Shown piece after piece: positions 30,549-41,397 of a stretch of DNA of 64,000 nucleotides. This DNA comes from Asterella californica. Lineage: Eukaryota > Streptophyta > Marchantiopsida > Marchantiales > Aytoniaceae. How positions within the stretch are numbered: the stretch's first letter is position 1; every line of letters starts with the position of its first letter. The stretch is from positions 11,495,501 to 11,559,500 of the forward strand of contig JAYKYS010000001.1 in NCBI GenBank assembly GCA_036924285.1, given 5' to 3'. The notes beneath the pieces were generated by a model. The model worked only from the letters and a program-made list of their open reading frames with translations. It ran no database searches and was not told the origin of the DNA. Position numbers and translations under genes: made by a program.

Positions 30549-33500
30549 CTCCTGATCTTCCAAGCTTCTCAACTCCACATCTTCCTAAAGACTAGAAGAC
30601 TAAAAGGCTGGCAAAATGAGGGAGAAGACGTGAGAATCCATTACGGGTCTCTTCAGTCCGACCCATAGCAGCCTATTCCTTCTTCTTCCCAAACTTAGAA
30701 GAGAGTTGTGAGAAGTCTTGCTGGCAGAATCTGGAGAGAATGGTCGAGGGTCATGTCTTCTCATCATGCAGCAAGCTTCTTCTGAGTGTGTATGAGAGGT
30801 GAGAAGTCAGAAGAACAGAGTGCAAATGTCTTGAGTCTGTTGTGAAGATAGATTGCGTGTTGGAAGCAGAAGACAGGTGAGATCAGTGAAGGGAAGCCTG
30901 GCTTCGGGAGGTCTTCCGAGAACGTTATTGAATCGGAAGCTGTCCCGGGAGTCTTCCCAGAGACCACTGTCACCGCAGGAGCCCGCAACCATCTTCTGAA
31001 CCTTTCATATACTCTACTTCTTGCATATCTTGATCTTCTGTTAGGAAGTAGGATGTAATGCAAGGTGGGTTGTCTTCTTAGGAATCCATGCGAGGCCTTG
31101 CTTAGTTAGGATTGGTTAGATATAGCTCGGAAGACGAGAGCTATTTAGGAAGCATTGTTAGAATCTCAGAAGACGGAGTAGCTGTCTTCTGGAAGACTAG
31201 ATTCATCTTCTGAGAGTGAAAGCTATATTGTGAGGACTTAGGGAAGGACTGAGCCTTCGACTCACAACAAGTACGTTACTTCTTCCAAGGAGTTAGCGCA
31301 GCTGAAGAAGAGCAACCAGGAGTTGCAGGCGCGCTTACAGCAGCGTGACCAGGAGGTTCTGCGAGTATGGGATAAGCTCACTGCCCTTGCAAAAGAGAAG
31401 ATGACGTGGAAGGCATTGCGGGAAGCCGCAGAAGCGCAAGCTGCAGCCGAGAAGACGCAAAGAGAAGCAGCGGAAGCTCGTGCGCAGGGGTTGCTAGCTC
31501 AGTTGGTGGAAGCGCTTCGGAAGAAGTTCAACTTCACCGCGGGTAGGAAGTTGCTTACCCTAGCTAGAGGATGGGACGAGGAGTCCAAAGCAATGTTTGT
31601 GGAGTGCAAGGAGAGTATTTTCAAGTACTTTGATCGGCAGATAGAGGGAGTGAAGACGCTCTATGGTCTTCCCTTGATCCTGCCATCATCAGTAAACACG
31701 TCTTCCAAAGCACCAGCATCATCGACAAGACCAGACTTGGAGAAGGGGGAGTTCGACCTCGCTGTACACTTGGTGGTGACAGCGTTGGAAGCCGAGAAGA
31801 ACCCGGAAGATGCCCCGGAAGACAAGACGTCTTCTGGAAGACAGGAAGGAAGACCGTCTTCCCAGGTTTTCCGCGTAGAGGAAGCGACTTCCCCGGATCC
31901 CTATGAGGTCCTCATGGTCCCTAGTACACACCCGTGTCTCAGAAGACGGAAGAAGCACCGGTCGATTCCGTTTCCCAGAGACGCTTCTGTCTTCCGAAGC
32001 AGAAGCCGAAGCCGAGGAAAACGCAGCAGCAGCGACAGCAGGGCCAGCAAGAGACGATGAGCAGGAAGCCATCTCAGTGACACCTGAGGTAACTGCAGAG
32101 CTTTCTAGCTTATCATAAGCCGCGTTAGGAGCTACGATAGGAGCAGATCAGGTAGAGATTGCCTCCGTGCAATCTGAGTAGTTAGTAACTCCATTTACAA
32201 TTCCAAATATAGTAGGATCGAACATGCTATCTTAAGGATGGCAGTTTTTCCATGTAAAATTAGTTAGGACACCATGTGGCAGCATAGGTAGCGTAGGAAG
32301 GACAAGGTGGATGGCCAATTCGGGCAGGGGAACCGCTTGCATGTGAGGTGACAACCTCCTGTCAGCGCCTCTCTCTCCCTGGTGATCGTCTCCCCTGGTT
32401 CTCATGGCAGCAACATAAGTAGGATCGCAGAGTAGGAGGTAGAGTTCTGCCAGTTCTGTAGAATTCTGTAGCGACTACACATACACATCGATTCTATGGT
32501 GCAGGCAGACGAGACACATTAGAGCAGAGACACAGGATAGACAGTTCTTAGCACACTAAACCCGTTGTTGGAAACATACGAATAGTCTTGGAATACACAA
32601 GAGGGGTCTGCCAGCAGTGGTTCGAAGATGTAGATAGAAGTAGTGGATAGTCTAGGAACAAGGAACGGCATCCTCGTGCAGTCCTGTTAGCTAGACTGAT
32701 GTGTCGAGGAGTAGGCGTAGACAGTAGAGGGAGTGAGCTTCCCAACACATATGTACCTTCTTCTCGGGGAATGGATTGCTGATTTGAGTGCAGAAGCTTT
32801 GCTCGTGGCTACTAGATAGTGGGTTCCTTGAATTTACTCCCAATTGTGCATGAGAAGTGTCCTTCTTGAGTGGCGGTGACTGTCAGCAGTGGTGGAAGTG
32901 CAGCTTGGCTCGTCCAGTGGAGCACTTAGGATCCGCGTACGGATGGTCTTATGGATAAGAGATCCCAGATGACAGAGTAGTCGGAGCAGCGAAGAGAAGA
33001 AGAAAGAAGCCTTCTTCCCACCACAGAAGACGACATCCTCAAGTAGAAGACAGTGCAACTGTACGCACGTTTGTTGTCTTCCTCCCCAAACTATTACAAG
33101 CAGGGATGGCTTGTTAGTCAGGATCCGGACTAGAAGCCTGTCGGAATCTTAATTTACTCTTTTCATCTTATTTTTCTCTTGTTTGGATTTTCTCATCTTC
33201 CCCATCTTCTCCCATCTTCCCCATCTCCTTACCTTCATCTAGTGAGCTTCCGAGACTTCTATTGAGCTTCCGTGAAGGTGAATGTCGTTGTAGTGCTGCA
33301 GGAAGACCCTTTCCGTAGACAGAAGCCTGGGAAGGCTACAAGGGGCATACACCCTATGATTAATCTAACCCGTTGGAATGTGAGTGTGAGAATAAGGTGT
33401 AACGACCGTTGCTAGTCGACTTCTGCGAAGCAGGACAACCTTCTGGAGATGTGAGAAGAGGAGCTGAAACCCCAGAAGACGAGAATCGCTTCGGGAAGAC

Positions 33501-33806
33501 GGTATCGAGAAGACCGGAAGAAGCTACCTGGAAGCAGGAAGATCGTCTTCCCGAGCTTCTCTGTGAATAGTTGTGTGATATTTTAGTTAGTAGTTGTTTG
33601 TTTAGTTCCAGAGCACCATGTGGCGTGTCTGGAAGACGTGTGGTTTTGTGTGGTTTTGTGAGAAGACGGGATTTCTAGGCAAAACCCGTGTGTTTGTGTG
33701 TTTGAACAGATCTTAGAACTTAGAGCAGCGTTTCTTGTGCAAATCCTCTGTGAGAACGATATCTTGTATACTAAATGGGCAAAAGGAGAAATCTTACGTC
33801 ACTACA
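30549..33806 (+). repeat. Element F 5' LTR, part 2
   Basis: Continues the LTR from the point matching 39786 and ends CACTACA at 33806. It includes the coiled-coil gene copy (31278-32119) in sense orientation. The remainder (32130-33806) has no credible gene, only antisense or short frames. Confidence 0.9.
31278..32119 (+). pseudogene. LTR-borne coiled-coil gene, copy in F 5' LTR
   Basis: The frame through 31323-32060 contains QARLQQRDQEVLRV, the A/E-rich coiled coil, KFNFTAGRKLLTLARGWD, and IEGVKTLYGLPL. A one-base deletion near 31925, relative to the 3' LTR copy, shifts the acidic tail out of frame, and a TAA lies in the shifted-back tail near 32117. The N-terminal domain seen in G and A is deleted: the frame starts abruptly after TEPSTHNKY-like sequence. 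Confidence 0.7.
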
Positions 33807-33825
33807 TATAGTGAGCATCCATTTT

Positions 33826-33840
33826 TGGCGCCGCTGCCGG
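33826..33840 (+). other. Primer-binding site of F (tRNA-Asp-like)
   Basis: TGGCGCCGCTGCCGG, one mismatch from the complement of plant tRNA-Asp 3' end, 20 bases after the LTR. Confidence 0.85.
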
Positions 33841-34187
33841 AGATTTCATCTTAGTAACTTCTGTTCTAAGCTTCTTGGATCTGTGTGCCATTAGTTAGAT
33901 TCATTTCGAACTAACTTCGATTGTAGTTGAATGTGTTGTGGGACTCTATCTTGCTAGAAGACAGGAACCGCAACCAGAAGCTGATAAGATACATCAGGGA
34001 AAGTTGGAAGAAGCCGCTTCCCTGCTTCCAAGAGCTTCTTGGAAGACTCGATCTTGGAAGATTGCAGTGAGTGCAACCAGACGCAGGAGAAGAAGACGTT
34101 CTGAACTTGTGATCGGTTTGTTAGTCATTTGGTCTCCCGGATCTAGTGGTAGAAGAAGAGGGACATCTCTTCTCAGTACTCTGGTGG

Positions 34188-34649
34188 ATGTCTCCGACCA
34201 GAGGAAGAAGCAGAAGACGCACTGGTAAAGATCTTGAGTGGGTAAATTCACCCCAGCGAACCGCTTCTAGAGAGCAGCGAATATCCCTGAGACACCAAAG
34301 GAAAGAAGAAGAGCTCAGGAAGATCCGATCGGTAGAGTTGGAAGAGCCTTCCATCTCGAGCATAATCTTTGGCGAAGACAGAAACCAACCGGGTGATCAC
34401 GTGTATAAGGTACATTTTGGTACTGGTTACTCGGAAGACGTCTTCCCAAGTGCGGAAGAAGCTTCTCAAGGTGAGGGAAGACTGGAGGAGATTGTTCCAG
34501 ACGTCTCGGAAGGTAGCAGTGACAGTAGTTCTGACTCAGAAGACGACCTTCGTGATTTAGACAGGCTGGACCTTCGAGAAGACCATCTCCACCACCTGGA
34601 CCTGAGGAAGAAAGAAGTTGGCAGTCGCACCAACCGGCAGTCGACATGA
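34188..34649 (+). pseudogene. Element F Gag N-terminal region
   Basis: Starts MSPTRGRSRRRTGKDLEW; a basic beginning is followed by an acidic Ser-rich stretch (VSEGSSDSSSDSEDD). It ends in an ATGA that overlaps the start of the main frame. Comparison with A (16913-17355) shows one base missing near 34566; without that loss the Pro-rich segment would run on into the Gag core. So the two-frame layout is probably damage, not design. Confidence 0.7.
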
Positions 34650-37600
34650 CTTCTCACACTCGGCAGAAGTATCATCCGTACGACGATGATGTTGATGCAG
34701 ACGACTTCATCACGATGTTCGAGACCATCTCTAGATCCAACAAGGAAGACGCTGATGTTGACAGACTCCGTGTATTTCTCAGTTTGATCGTAGGGAAGGG
34801 AAGGAAGTGGATGAGTAAGATGTTGGATGATGGTGTAGTAATGGCCGCTTGGACTACTCTGAAAGCAGCTTTTCTGAAGAGGTTTAGAGGAGTGGGCTAT
34901 GATCGGATGACGCTCATAGAACTTCAGAGACTCGAACGGAAGAAGAAAGAGACAATGCGGGATTACACCGAGAGGTTTGAAGACCTCTTGGATCACATCC
35001 CTCAGAACCAAGGAAGACCCGGCTACTGTGCTCAGCAAGCTGTGGACTGGTACTTGGGAGGATTATCTCAAGATATGGAATTGTACTGCAGAAGAGGAGG
35101 AGGTGATGATTTAGCAGAGGTACAGAAGCATGCCGAGCAGTATGAAACCTCGAGCATCACTCGGAATATGACGAAAGACAGAGGGAAGACCTCGAAGAAG
35201 TCCAAGAAGTCGAAGAAGTCTTCTAGGAAGTCCAAGAGGAAGTCCAAGTCCACTGAAACTGATAACAGTGATTCAGAAGCAGCCTCTACTTCTGAAGAGT
35301 CTACGGTCGAAAGTTCAGAATCGGAATCTGAACCAGAGAAGAAGACGCGGAAGAAGAAGAAGGAGAAGACGCGAGCAAGGGAGGAAGTTGTGCAGAAGAT
35401 GCCTCAAACCCAGATCATTCAGTCTACACTTGATCCCCGCATCGATGAGGTTCTGAAGCAGTTTGCCGACCTGAAAATTCATCTTCTGAACCAGAAGGAC
35501 AAGCGGAAGCAGCCTACGGCTTCCCGGCCAAACCTTTGGTGCAACCTTTGTAACTCTTCTGGACACACCAGAGATCAGTGTACGCAGGACCAAGCTGTCA
35601 ACTGGGCAGGATGGGAAGAAGACGATGAGGGATATCTACACGATCCCAGTGGGGAAACTTGCTATAGGATCGAGACGATACAACCCTTCACTCCCACGCC
35701 TCCCGCCCAATATAATCGTTATGTACCTAAGGATAGAGCTAGCAATGTACAGACCAGGACACCCTGGCAACCTTCTTCATCACAACGACCTCTCAACCCT
35801 CTTCCTGGAGCGTGCAATAATTGTGGAGAGACAGGACACTGGTGGTCCACCTGTCCTCATCCGAGAAGACAGATTGGGCAAGTGCTCTTGTGTGGGAACT
35901 GTAAGGAAGCCGGTCATTTCACAGGGAATTGTCCTCAGACCTTACGACCACGACAAATGGTTAGATTTGCAGATACCACGCCTCCTGCAGAAGTAGCATC
36001 AACTTCTAAGCTCGAGTTAGCAGTGGTACAGCACATCACGGTAGAAGAAGAAGACCCTGGGGATTGTACGGATTGTCTCCATATCGAGGAAGACGAACCA
36101 GACCCCGGGAAGCGCGAAGGAAAGGAACCTCAGCTGCAGAAGACGACTGCAGCTCAGAAGATGAAGACACCTGAAGAAGCGTCATCTTTCACTTTGACGG
36201 ATGGTACTGTTTGGAATCCTGACCCGAATTCAGATAGTTGGCCTCCGGAGGAAGTCTTGGATGAAGCTGTGTTCAAGGTAAGTACCAGAAGCAAAGGGAA
36301 GTCAGAATCTCGTCAGAAGGACGTCAAGAAGAAGAAGCAGCGTAAGGAGAGGTCATCTTCTCCTGAGCGGCCGTCTTCTCCTACTTACGACCGAGAAGAT
36401 CCGAAGTACTTTGCTCCAGACATTAGACAAGAAGTTGAAACGATCATGCAAGAAGAGCTGGAGAAGAGACGGAAGATAGTACAGCAACTTCCTACACCGA
36501 CTACGGCAACACCTGTCTCACGGAAACAACCCCCAGTCGAGGGAAGACACTCATCTGGTCTTCCACCCAAGGAAGCAGCCACTACATCTTCTTTGTTGGA
36601 AACACCAGTCACTCTTCTGAAAAGATCTCCTTACGACTTTTTGCGAGACTTGTGGAATCAGAAGACGGATGTAACCTTCCAACAGCTGTTGGATGACAAT
36701 GCTGGTTACAGGAAGTTGTTACAATCTGTGCTTCGAGGATCGAGGAAGAGGAGGACAGCTAGACTTCCCAAGAGCACCCCGATCCTAAGAATAGAGCATG
36801 AAGACTTGGGAGCCCCAGAACTTGATATGGAGATCCATGGCTGTCTTCTGAAGAAGGTACCCATTGATTCCGGCTCCGGAGTTAACATTATGACTGAAGA
36901 AACGGCGCATGCCCTAGGCTTCACTGAATTCCAGCCTACTCCGAGAATCCTCAGAATGACGGATCAGACCAGAAGACGACCTTTGGGGCAACTGAAAGAT
37001 GTCTTGACGGTAATTGGTGGAGTATCTTTTTACCTCACTTACATCATTTTGAGACATGTAGCTAAGGTTGGATATCAGGTGTTGATAGGAAGATCCTGGC
37101 TGTATGCTGCAAATGTAAATACCGATTGGAGAAGACATCGTTTGACATTTTCCAATCCTACACCCAAGCCAGGTGAGAAGACCAAGGTCTCGCTTCCTTG
37201 GATCAAGATTGGACACCAAGGTGAAACTCCGTCTACAACAGAGGGGTACACTTCAGAAGACTCAGCTGCGTCTTCTGACAGTGATGAACGGTCTAATGAG
37301 TTTGTGGTGAATAACTTGTGTACTACAGAAGTAGCAGAGAAAGTAGAAGATGTGGTATGTGGATACATTGAGTGCTACGAGATTGCGGAAGAAGAGTTTC
37401 CAGAAGACGAAAGCATCGTCTTCCCTTCGGAAGATCCGACAGTTGGTCTTCCAGAAGACGAAGCTGAACCAGAAGAAGCTCCAAAACCGGAATACTTTGG
37501 TGCCAGTGAGTACAGTCACACCGAAGGAATGGTAAATCCGGATGATCTTCAAGAGATGGAGGTTGCTCCTGGGAAGAAGCTGAAGCTTTCTAAGGTGATC

Positions 37601-39301
37601 GAGGACCAGCAGTTGGAAGACTTTCGAGAACTTCTGACGGAGTTCCAGGATGTCTTCGCATGGACCATAGAAGACATTAAGGGCATACCTCGAGAGCTGG
37701 GAGAGCATCGCATTGACTTGCTGGAGGGCGTTGTTCCTGCACGGCAGAGGCAGTATCGGCTCAACCCCAAGTACTCGCTTCTGGTGAAGGACCAGATTGA
37801 CCAATACCTGAAGGCAGGAGTCATCTTCCCAGTACTTAGTAGTGAGTGGGTAGCTCCCATCGTCATCGTGTCGAAGAAGCAGACAGGGAAGATCCGAGTG
37901 TGTCAGGACTTCCGGAAGCTGAACTTGGCCACGAAGAAGGATCATCACCCTTTACCATTCACCGACTCTGTGTTAGACCAGGTAGCAAGGCATGAGTTCT
38001 ACATCTTCCTGGATGGGTATTCTGGGTACAACCAAGTTTCAATCAGAGAAGAAGACAAGTCGAAAATCACTTTCACTACTGATTGGGGCACGTACGTGTA
38101 TAATCAAATGCCGTTTGGTTTATGCAACGCACCCGCCACATTCCAGAGATTGATGATTACAATCTTCAAGGAGTATCTTCGCACTTTCATGGAGATCTTC
38201 TTGGATGATTTTTGCGTGTTTGGATCGAAAGAAGATCACTTGATATTTCTGAGGAAGTGTTTTCTGAAGTGTAGAGAACATCGTTTGGCTCTTCACCCTG
38301 AGAAGTGCTTCTTTGGTATGTCAGAAGGGATCTTGCTAGGACATAGAATTTCCGGAAGAGGTATAGAAGTCGACTGTGCTAAGGTGGAAGTCATCATGAA
38401 ACTCCACCCACCTGCTAACCTGACTCAGTTGAGAAGCTTCCTTGGCAACGTAGGATACTACAGGAGGTTTATTGACAGGTATGCAGAGGTAGCAGGAAGA
38501 CTCACTAAGTTGCTGAAGAAGGACGAACCATACGTTTGGTCTTCTGAGCAGCAGGAAGCATTCGAAGAAATGAAAAGGCTTCTGTCGGAATCCCCTGTCC
38601 TAAGGCCACCTGATTGGGAAAGAGTCTTCCATATCTATGTGGATGTTTCTGCTTTCGCCATAGGGGTGGTGTTGAGTCAGAAAGATGAGAAGAAGAAGGA
38701 TTATCCCATCTACTATGCGGGAAGACAACTCAGTGATGCAGAGAAGAAGTACTCGACAACTGAAAGGGAGTGTCTTGGCATGATATACTCATGTAGGAAG
38801 TTTAGACACTATCTTCTAGCAAACCCGTTTGTCTTCTATGTGGATCACTTCTCTTTGAAACATCTTGTAAAGAAAGCAGATTTGTCTGGGAGGATAGCTA
38901 GGTGGATTCTCCTACTCCAGGAATTTACTTACACCGTTGAGTACAAGCCCGGAAGACAGCATGTTAATGCTGACTACCTATCCAGATTAGAGACAGAACG
39001 ACGAGAAGATGGAGTGGAAGACGAGTTTCCTGACGAGAAGTTGTTTTCAGTTTTCACAGAGACACTTTCATCTGAGGGGGGGCGTACTTCCTGCTTCCCA
39101 GAAGACGAGACTAGATCTTCTGATCCAGTCTTTGCGACTTCCATAGAAGAGTCGATCTTCAAGGACTTGAGGAAGTTCTTGAAAGACCAACAGTATCCCG
39201 AAGGATTGGATACGGAGCAGAAGGTTGTCTTCTTACAAAAGACAAGCCCTTACGCCATCTTCCAGGGTATCCTGTTTAGGAAGGACATGACGAGAAGATG
39301 A
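34646..39301 (+). CDS. Element F Gag-protease-RT-RNase H polyprotein (1551 residues)
   Basis: Domains in order: Gag (TLKAAFLKRFRGVGYDRMTL; MRDYTERFEDLLDHIPQNQG); Lys/Ser and Glu-rich linker; three CCHC knuckles near residues 300, 391 and 416 (CNLCNSSGHTRDQC, CNNCGETGHWWSTC, CGNCKEAGHFTGNC); retropepsin with IDSGSGVNIM near 741; RT with catalytic FLDDFCVFG near 1186; RNase H with IYVDVSAFAIG near 1331 and VDHFSLKHL. It ends in the linker before integrase with a short unrelated tail (DMTRR). All visible catalytic motifs are kept and the frame is unbroken, although the LTRs have diverged. Integrase is missing by deletion, so new cDNA would need an integrase from a relative such as an intact A-type element. 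Confidence 0.93.
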   Translation: MTSHTRQKYHPYDDDVDADDFITMFETISRSNKEDADVDRLRVFLSLIVGKGRKWMSKMLDDGVVMAAWTTLKAAFLKRFRGVGYDRMTLIELQRLERKKKETMRDYTERFEDLLDHIPQNQGRPGYCAQQAVDWYLGGLSQDMELYCRRGGGDDLAEVQKHAEQYETSSITRNMTKDRGKTSKKSKKSKKSSRKSKRKSKSTETDNSDSEAASTSEESTVESSESESEPEKKTRKKKKEKTRAREEVVQKMPQTQIIQSTLDPRIDEVLKQFADLKIHLLNQKDKRKQPTASRPNLWCNLCNSSGHTRDQCTQDQAVNWAGWEEDDEGYLHDPSGETCYRIETIQPFTPTPPAQYNRYVPKDRASNVQTRTPWQPSSSQRPLNPLPGACNNCGETGHWWSTCPHPRRQIGQVLLCGNCKEAGHFTGNCPQTLRPRQMVRFADTTPPAEVASTSKLELAVVQHITVEEEDPGDCTDCLHIEEDEPDPGKREGKEPQLQKTTAAQKMKTPEEASSFTLTDGTVWNPDPNSDSWPPEEVLDEAVFKVSTRSKGKSESRQKDVKKKKQRKERSSSPERPSSPTYDREDPKYFAPDIRQEVETIMQEELEKRRKIVQQLPTPTTATPVSRKQPPVEGRHSSGLPPKEAATTSSLLETPVTLLKRSPYDFLRDLWNQKTDVTFQQLLDDNAGYRKLLQSVLRGSRKRRTARLPKSTPILRIEHEDLGAPELDMEIHGCLLKKVPIDSGSGVNIMTEETAHALGFTEFQPTPRILRMTDQTRRRPLGQLKDVLTVIGGVSFYLTYIILRHVAKVGYQVLIGRSWLYAANVNTDWRRHRLTFSNPTPKPGEKTKVSLPWIKIGHQGETPSTTEGYTSEDSAASSDSDERSNEFVVNNLCTTEVAEKVEDVVCGYIECYEIAEEEFPEDESIVFPSEDPTVGLPEDEAEPEEAPKPEYFGASEYSHTEGMVNPDDLQEMEVAPGKKLKLSKVIEDQQLEDFRELLTEFQDVFAWTIEDIKGIPRELGEHRIDLLEGVVPARQRQYRLNPKYSLLVKDQIDQYLKAGVIFPVLSSEWVAPIVIVSKKQTGKIRVCQDFRKLNLATKKDHHPLPFTDSVLDQVARHEFYIFLDGYSGYNQVSIREEDKSKITFTTDWGTYVYNQMPFGLCNAPATFQRLMITIFKEYLRTFMEIFLDDFCVFGSKEDHLIFLRKCFLKCREHRLALHPEKCFFGMSEGILLGHRISGRGIEVDCAKVEVIMKLHPPANLTQLRSFLGNVGYYRRFIDRYAEVAGRLTKLLKKDEPYVWSSEQQEAFEEMKRLLSESPVLRPPDWERVFHIYVDVSAFAIGVVLSQKDEKKKDYPIYYAGRQLSDAEKKYSTTERECLGMIYSCRKFRHYLLANPFVFYVDHFSLKHLVKKADLSGRIARWILLLQEFTYTVEYKPGRQHVNADYLSRLETERREDGVEDEFPDEKLFSVFTETLSSEGGRTSCFPEDETRSSDPVFATSIEESIFKDLRKFLKDQQYPEGLDTEQKVVFLQKTSPYAIFQGILFRKDMTRR

Positions 39302-39377
39302 GGAGATGCTTCGGACGTGCACAGAAGTGCTGAAACACTGATGTTTGCGGGGACGCAAACATGTGAGGGTGGGCGTA
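39302..39377 (+). other. Integrase deletion joint and polypurine tract of F
   Basis: After the stop at 39299-39301, sequence continues as the region that in A follows the integrase stop (about 450-500 on the minus strand). About 1 kb coding for integrase is absent. A purine-rich GTGAGGGTGGGCG precedes the 3' LTR and serves as the likely plus-strand primer. Confidence 0.8.
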
Positions 39378-39528
39378 TGTGGTGCCCACAAATTACAGGA
39401 TTCACGAATTTTTGAAATTTTTGAGATTAATAAGTTAATTGTATAACTGAAGAAGCGTTGTTACTTAAGATTACGGCTTCCTTAGCAGGAAGATGATCTT
39501 AAGGGCTTTTTGTAATAAGAAGTTGACT

Positions 39529-39556
39529 TCTTCGGAAGACGATCGTCTTCCGAAGA
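39529..39556. repeat. 28-base perfect palindrome near LTR start
   Basis: Two 14-base arms meet between 39542 and 39543. Imperfect versions are present in the other LTR copies (about 26107, 22500 and 48917), so the arrangement is a family trait with one perfect copy. Confidence 0.85.
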
Positions 39557-40467
39557 GCGTCTTCTCGGTGGTGTCTTCGGAAGACGGAAGACGCTTCGGA
39601 AGATTGGAACATCTTCGAAAGACTATCTTCGGAAGACTGTCTTCGGAAGTCGACTGTACACAATTCGTATCAAGAGTGGATTTGCTTTGCTTTTGTGTTA
39701 AGAGAGGCTTGGTACGAATCCTGAGTGGCTTGGTGAGTTGTTTTGTTATTTCTAGAAGTTGGAAGTCGGGGATTAGGCCTGTGCCTCCCGGTCTTCCAAG
39801 CTTCTCAACTCCACATCTTCCTAGAGAGACTAGAAGACTGAAAGGCTGGCAAAATGAGCGAGAAGACGTGAGGATCCATTACAGGTCTCTTCTGTCCGAC
39901 CCATAGCAGCCTATTCCTTCTTCTTCCCGAACTTAGAAGAGAGTTGTGAGAAGTCTTGCTGGCAGAATCGGGAAAGAATGGTCGAGGGTCATGTCTTCCC
40001 ATCATGCAGCAAGCTTCTTCTGAGTGTGTATGAGAGGTGAGAAGTCAGAAGAACAGAGTGCAAATGTCTTGAGTCTGTTGTGAAGATAGATTGCGTGTTG
40101 GAAGCAGAAGATAGGTGAGACCAGTGAAGGGAAGCCTGGCTTCGGGAGGTCTTCCGAGAACGTTATTGAATCGAAAGCTGTCCCGGGAGTCTTCCCAGAG
40201 GCCACTGTCACCGCAGGAGCCCGCAACCATCTTCTGAACCTTTCATATACTCTACTTCTCGCATATCTTGATCTTCTGTTAGGAAGTAGGATGTAATGCA
40301 AGGTGGGTTGTCTTCTTAGGAATCCATGCGAGGCCTTGCTTAGTTAGGATTGGTTAGATATAGCTCGGAAGACGAGAGCTATTTAGGAAGCATTGTTAGA
40401 ATCTCAGAAGACGGAGTAGCTGTCTTCAGGAAGACTAGATTCATCTTCTGAGAGTGGAAGCTATACT

Positions 40468-41397
40468 GTGAGGATTAAGGGAAGGACTGAGCCTTCGACT
40501 CACAACAAGTACGTCACTTCTTCCAAGGAGTTAGCGCAGCTGAAGAAGAGCAACCATGAGTTGCAGGCGCGCTTACAGCAGCGTGATCAGGAGGTTCTAC
40601 GAGTACGGGGTAAGCTCACCGCCCTTGCAGAAGAGAAGATGACGTGGAAGGCACTGCGGGAAGCCGCAGAAGCGCAGGCTGCAGCCGAGAAGACGCAAAG
40701 AGAAGCAGCGGAAGCTCGTGCGCAGGGGTTGCTAGCTCAGTTGGTGGAAGCGCTTCGGAAGAAGTTCAACTTCACCGCGGGTAGGAAGTTGCTTACCCTG
40801 GCTAGAGGATGGGACGAGGAGTCCAAAGCAATGTTTGTGGAGTGCAAGGAGAGTATGTTCAGGTACTTTGATCGGCAGATAGAGGGAGTGAAGACGCTCT
40901 ATGGTCTTCCCTTGATCCCGCCATCATCAGTAAACACGTCTTCCCAAGCACCAGCATCATCGACAAGACCAGACTTGGAGAAGGGGGAGTTCGACCTCGC
41001 TGTACACTTGGTAGTGATAGTGTTGGAAGCCGAGAAGAACCCGGAAGATGCCTCGGAAGACAAGACGTCTTCTGGAGGACAGGAAAGAAGACAATCTTCT
41101 GGAAGACAGGAAGGAAGACCGTCTTCCCAGGTTTTCCGCGTGGAGGAAGCGACTTCCCCGGATCGCTATGAGGTCCCCATGGTCCCTAGTACCGCACCCG
41201 TGTCTCAGAAGACGAAAGAAGCACCGGTCGATTCCGTTTCCCAGAAGACGCTTCTGTCTTCCGAAGCAGAAGCCAAAGCCGAGGAAGACGCAGTAGCAGC
41301 GACAGGAGGGCCAGCAAGAGACGATGAGGAGGAAGTCATCTCAGTGACACCCGAGGTAATTGCAGGGCTTTCTAGCTTATCAGAAGCCGCGTTATGA
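40468..41397 (+). CDS. LTR-borne coiled-coil gene, copy in F 3' LTR (309 residues)
   Basis: Longest unbroken C-terminal copy in F. Order: short start (MRIKGRTEPSTHNKYVTSSK), coiled coil (LAQLKKSNHELQARLQQRDQ, then repeated A-E-K-Q), the block KFNFTAGRKLLTLARGWDEE, ESMFRYFDRQIEGVKTLYGL, LEKGEFDLAVHLVV, then an acidic tail with a tandemly repeated SSGRQE-type unit and ending SLSEAAL. The start shown is simply the first ATG; the N-terminal domain of the G copy is missing by deletion. A position inside the LTR means each full element carries two copies. Function unknown. Confidence 0.7.
   Translation: MRIKGRTEPSTHNKYVTSSKELAQLKKSNHELQARLQQRDQEVLRVRGKLTALAEEKMTWKALREAAEAQAAAEKTQREAAEARAQGLLAQLVEALRKKFNFTAGRKLLTLARGWDEESKAMFVECKESMFRYFDRQIEGVKTLYGLPLIPPSSVNTSSQAPASSTRPDLEKGEFDLAVHLVVIVLEAEKNPEDASEDKTSSGGQERRQSSGRQEGRPSSQVFRVEEATSPDRYEVPMVPSTAPVSQKTKEAPVDSVSQKTLLSSEAEAKAEEDAVAATGGPARDDEEEVISVTPEVIAGLSSLSEAAL

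Noticed and set aside
34466..37948. Long antisense frames opposite F gag and pol (for example 34466-35038 and 37262-37948 minus)
   Set aside because: They mirror the strongly biased Glu/Lys/Ser-rich coding strand, have no recognisable domains and do not persist in A. Treated as shadows.
39530..39660. Clustered GAAGAC (a type IIS restriction site) as a sign of synthetic DNA
   Set aside because: The motif is spread through diverged LTR copies and coding regions at irregular spacing, which fits natural repeats.
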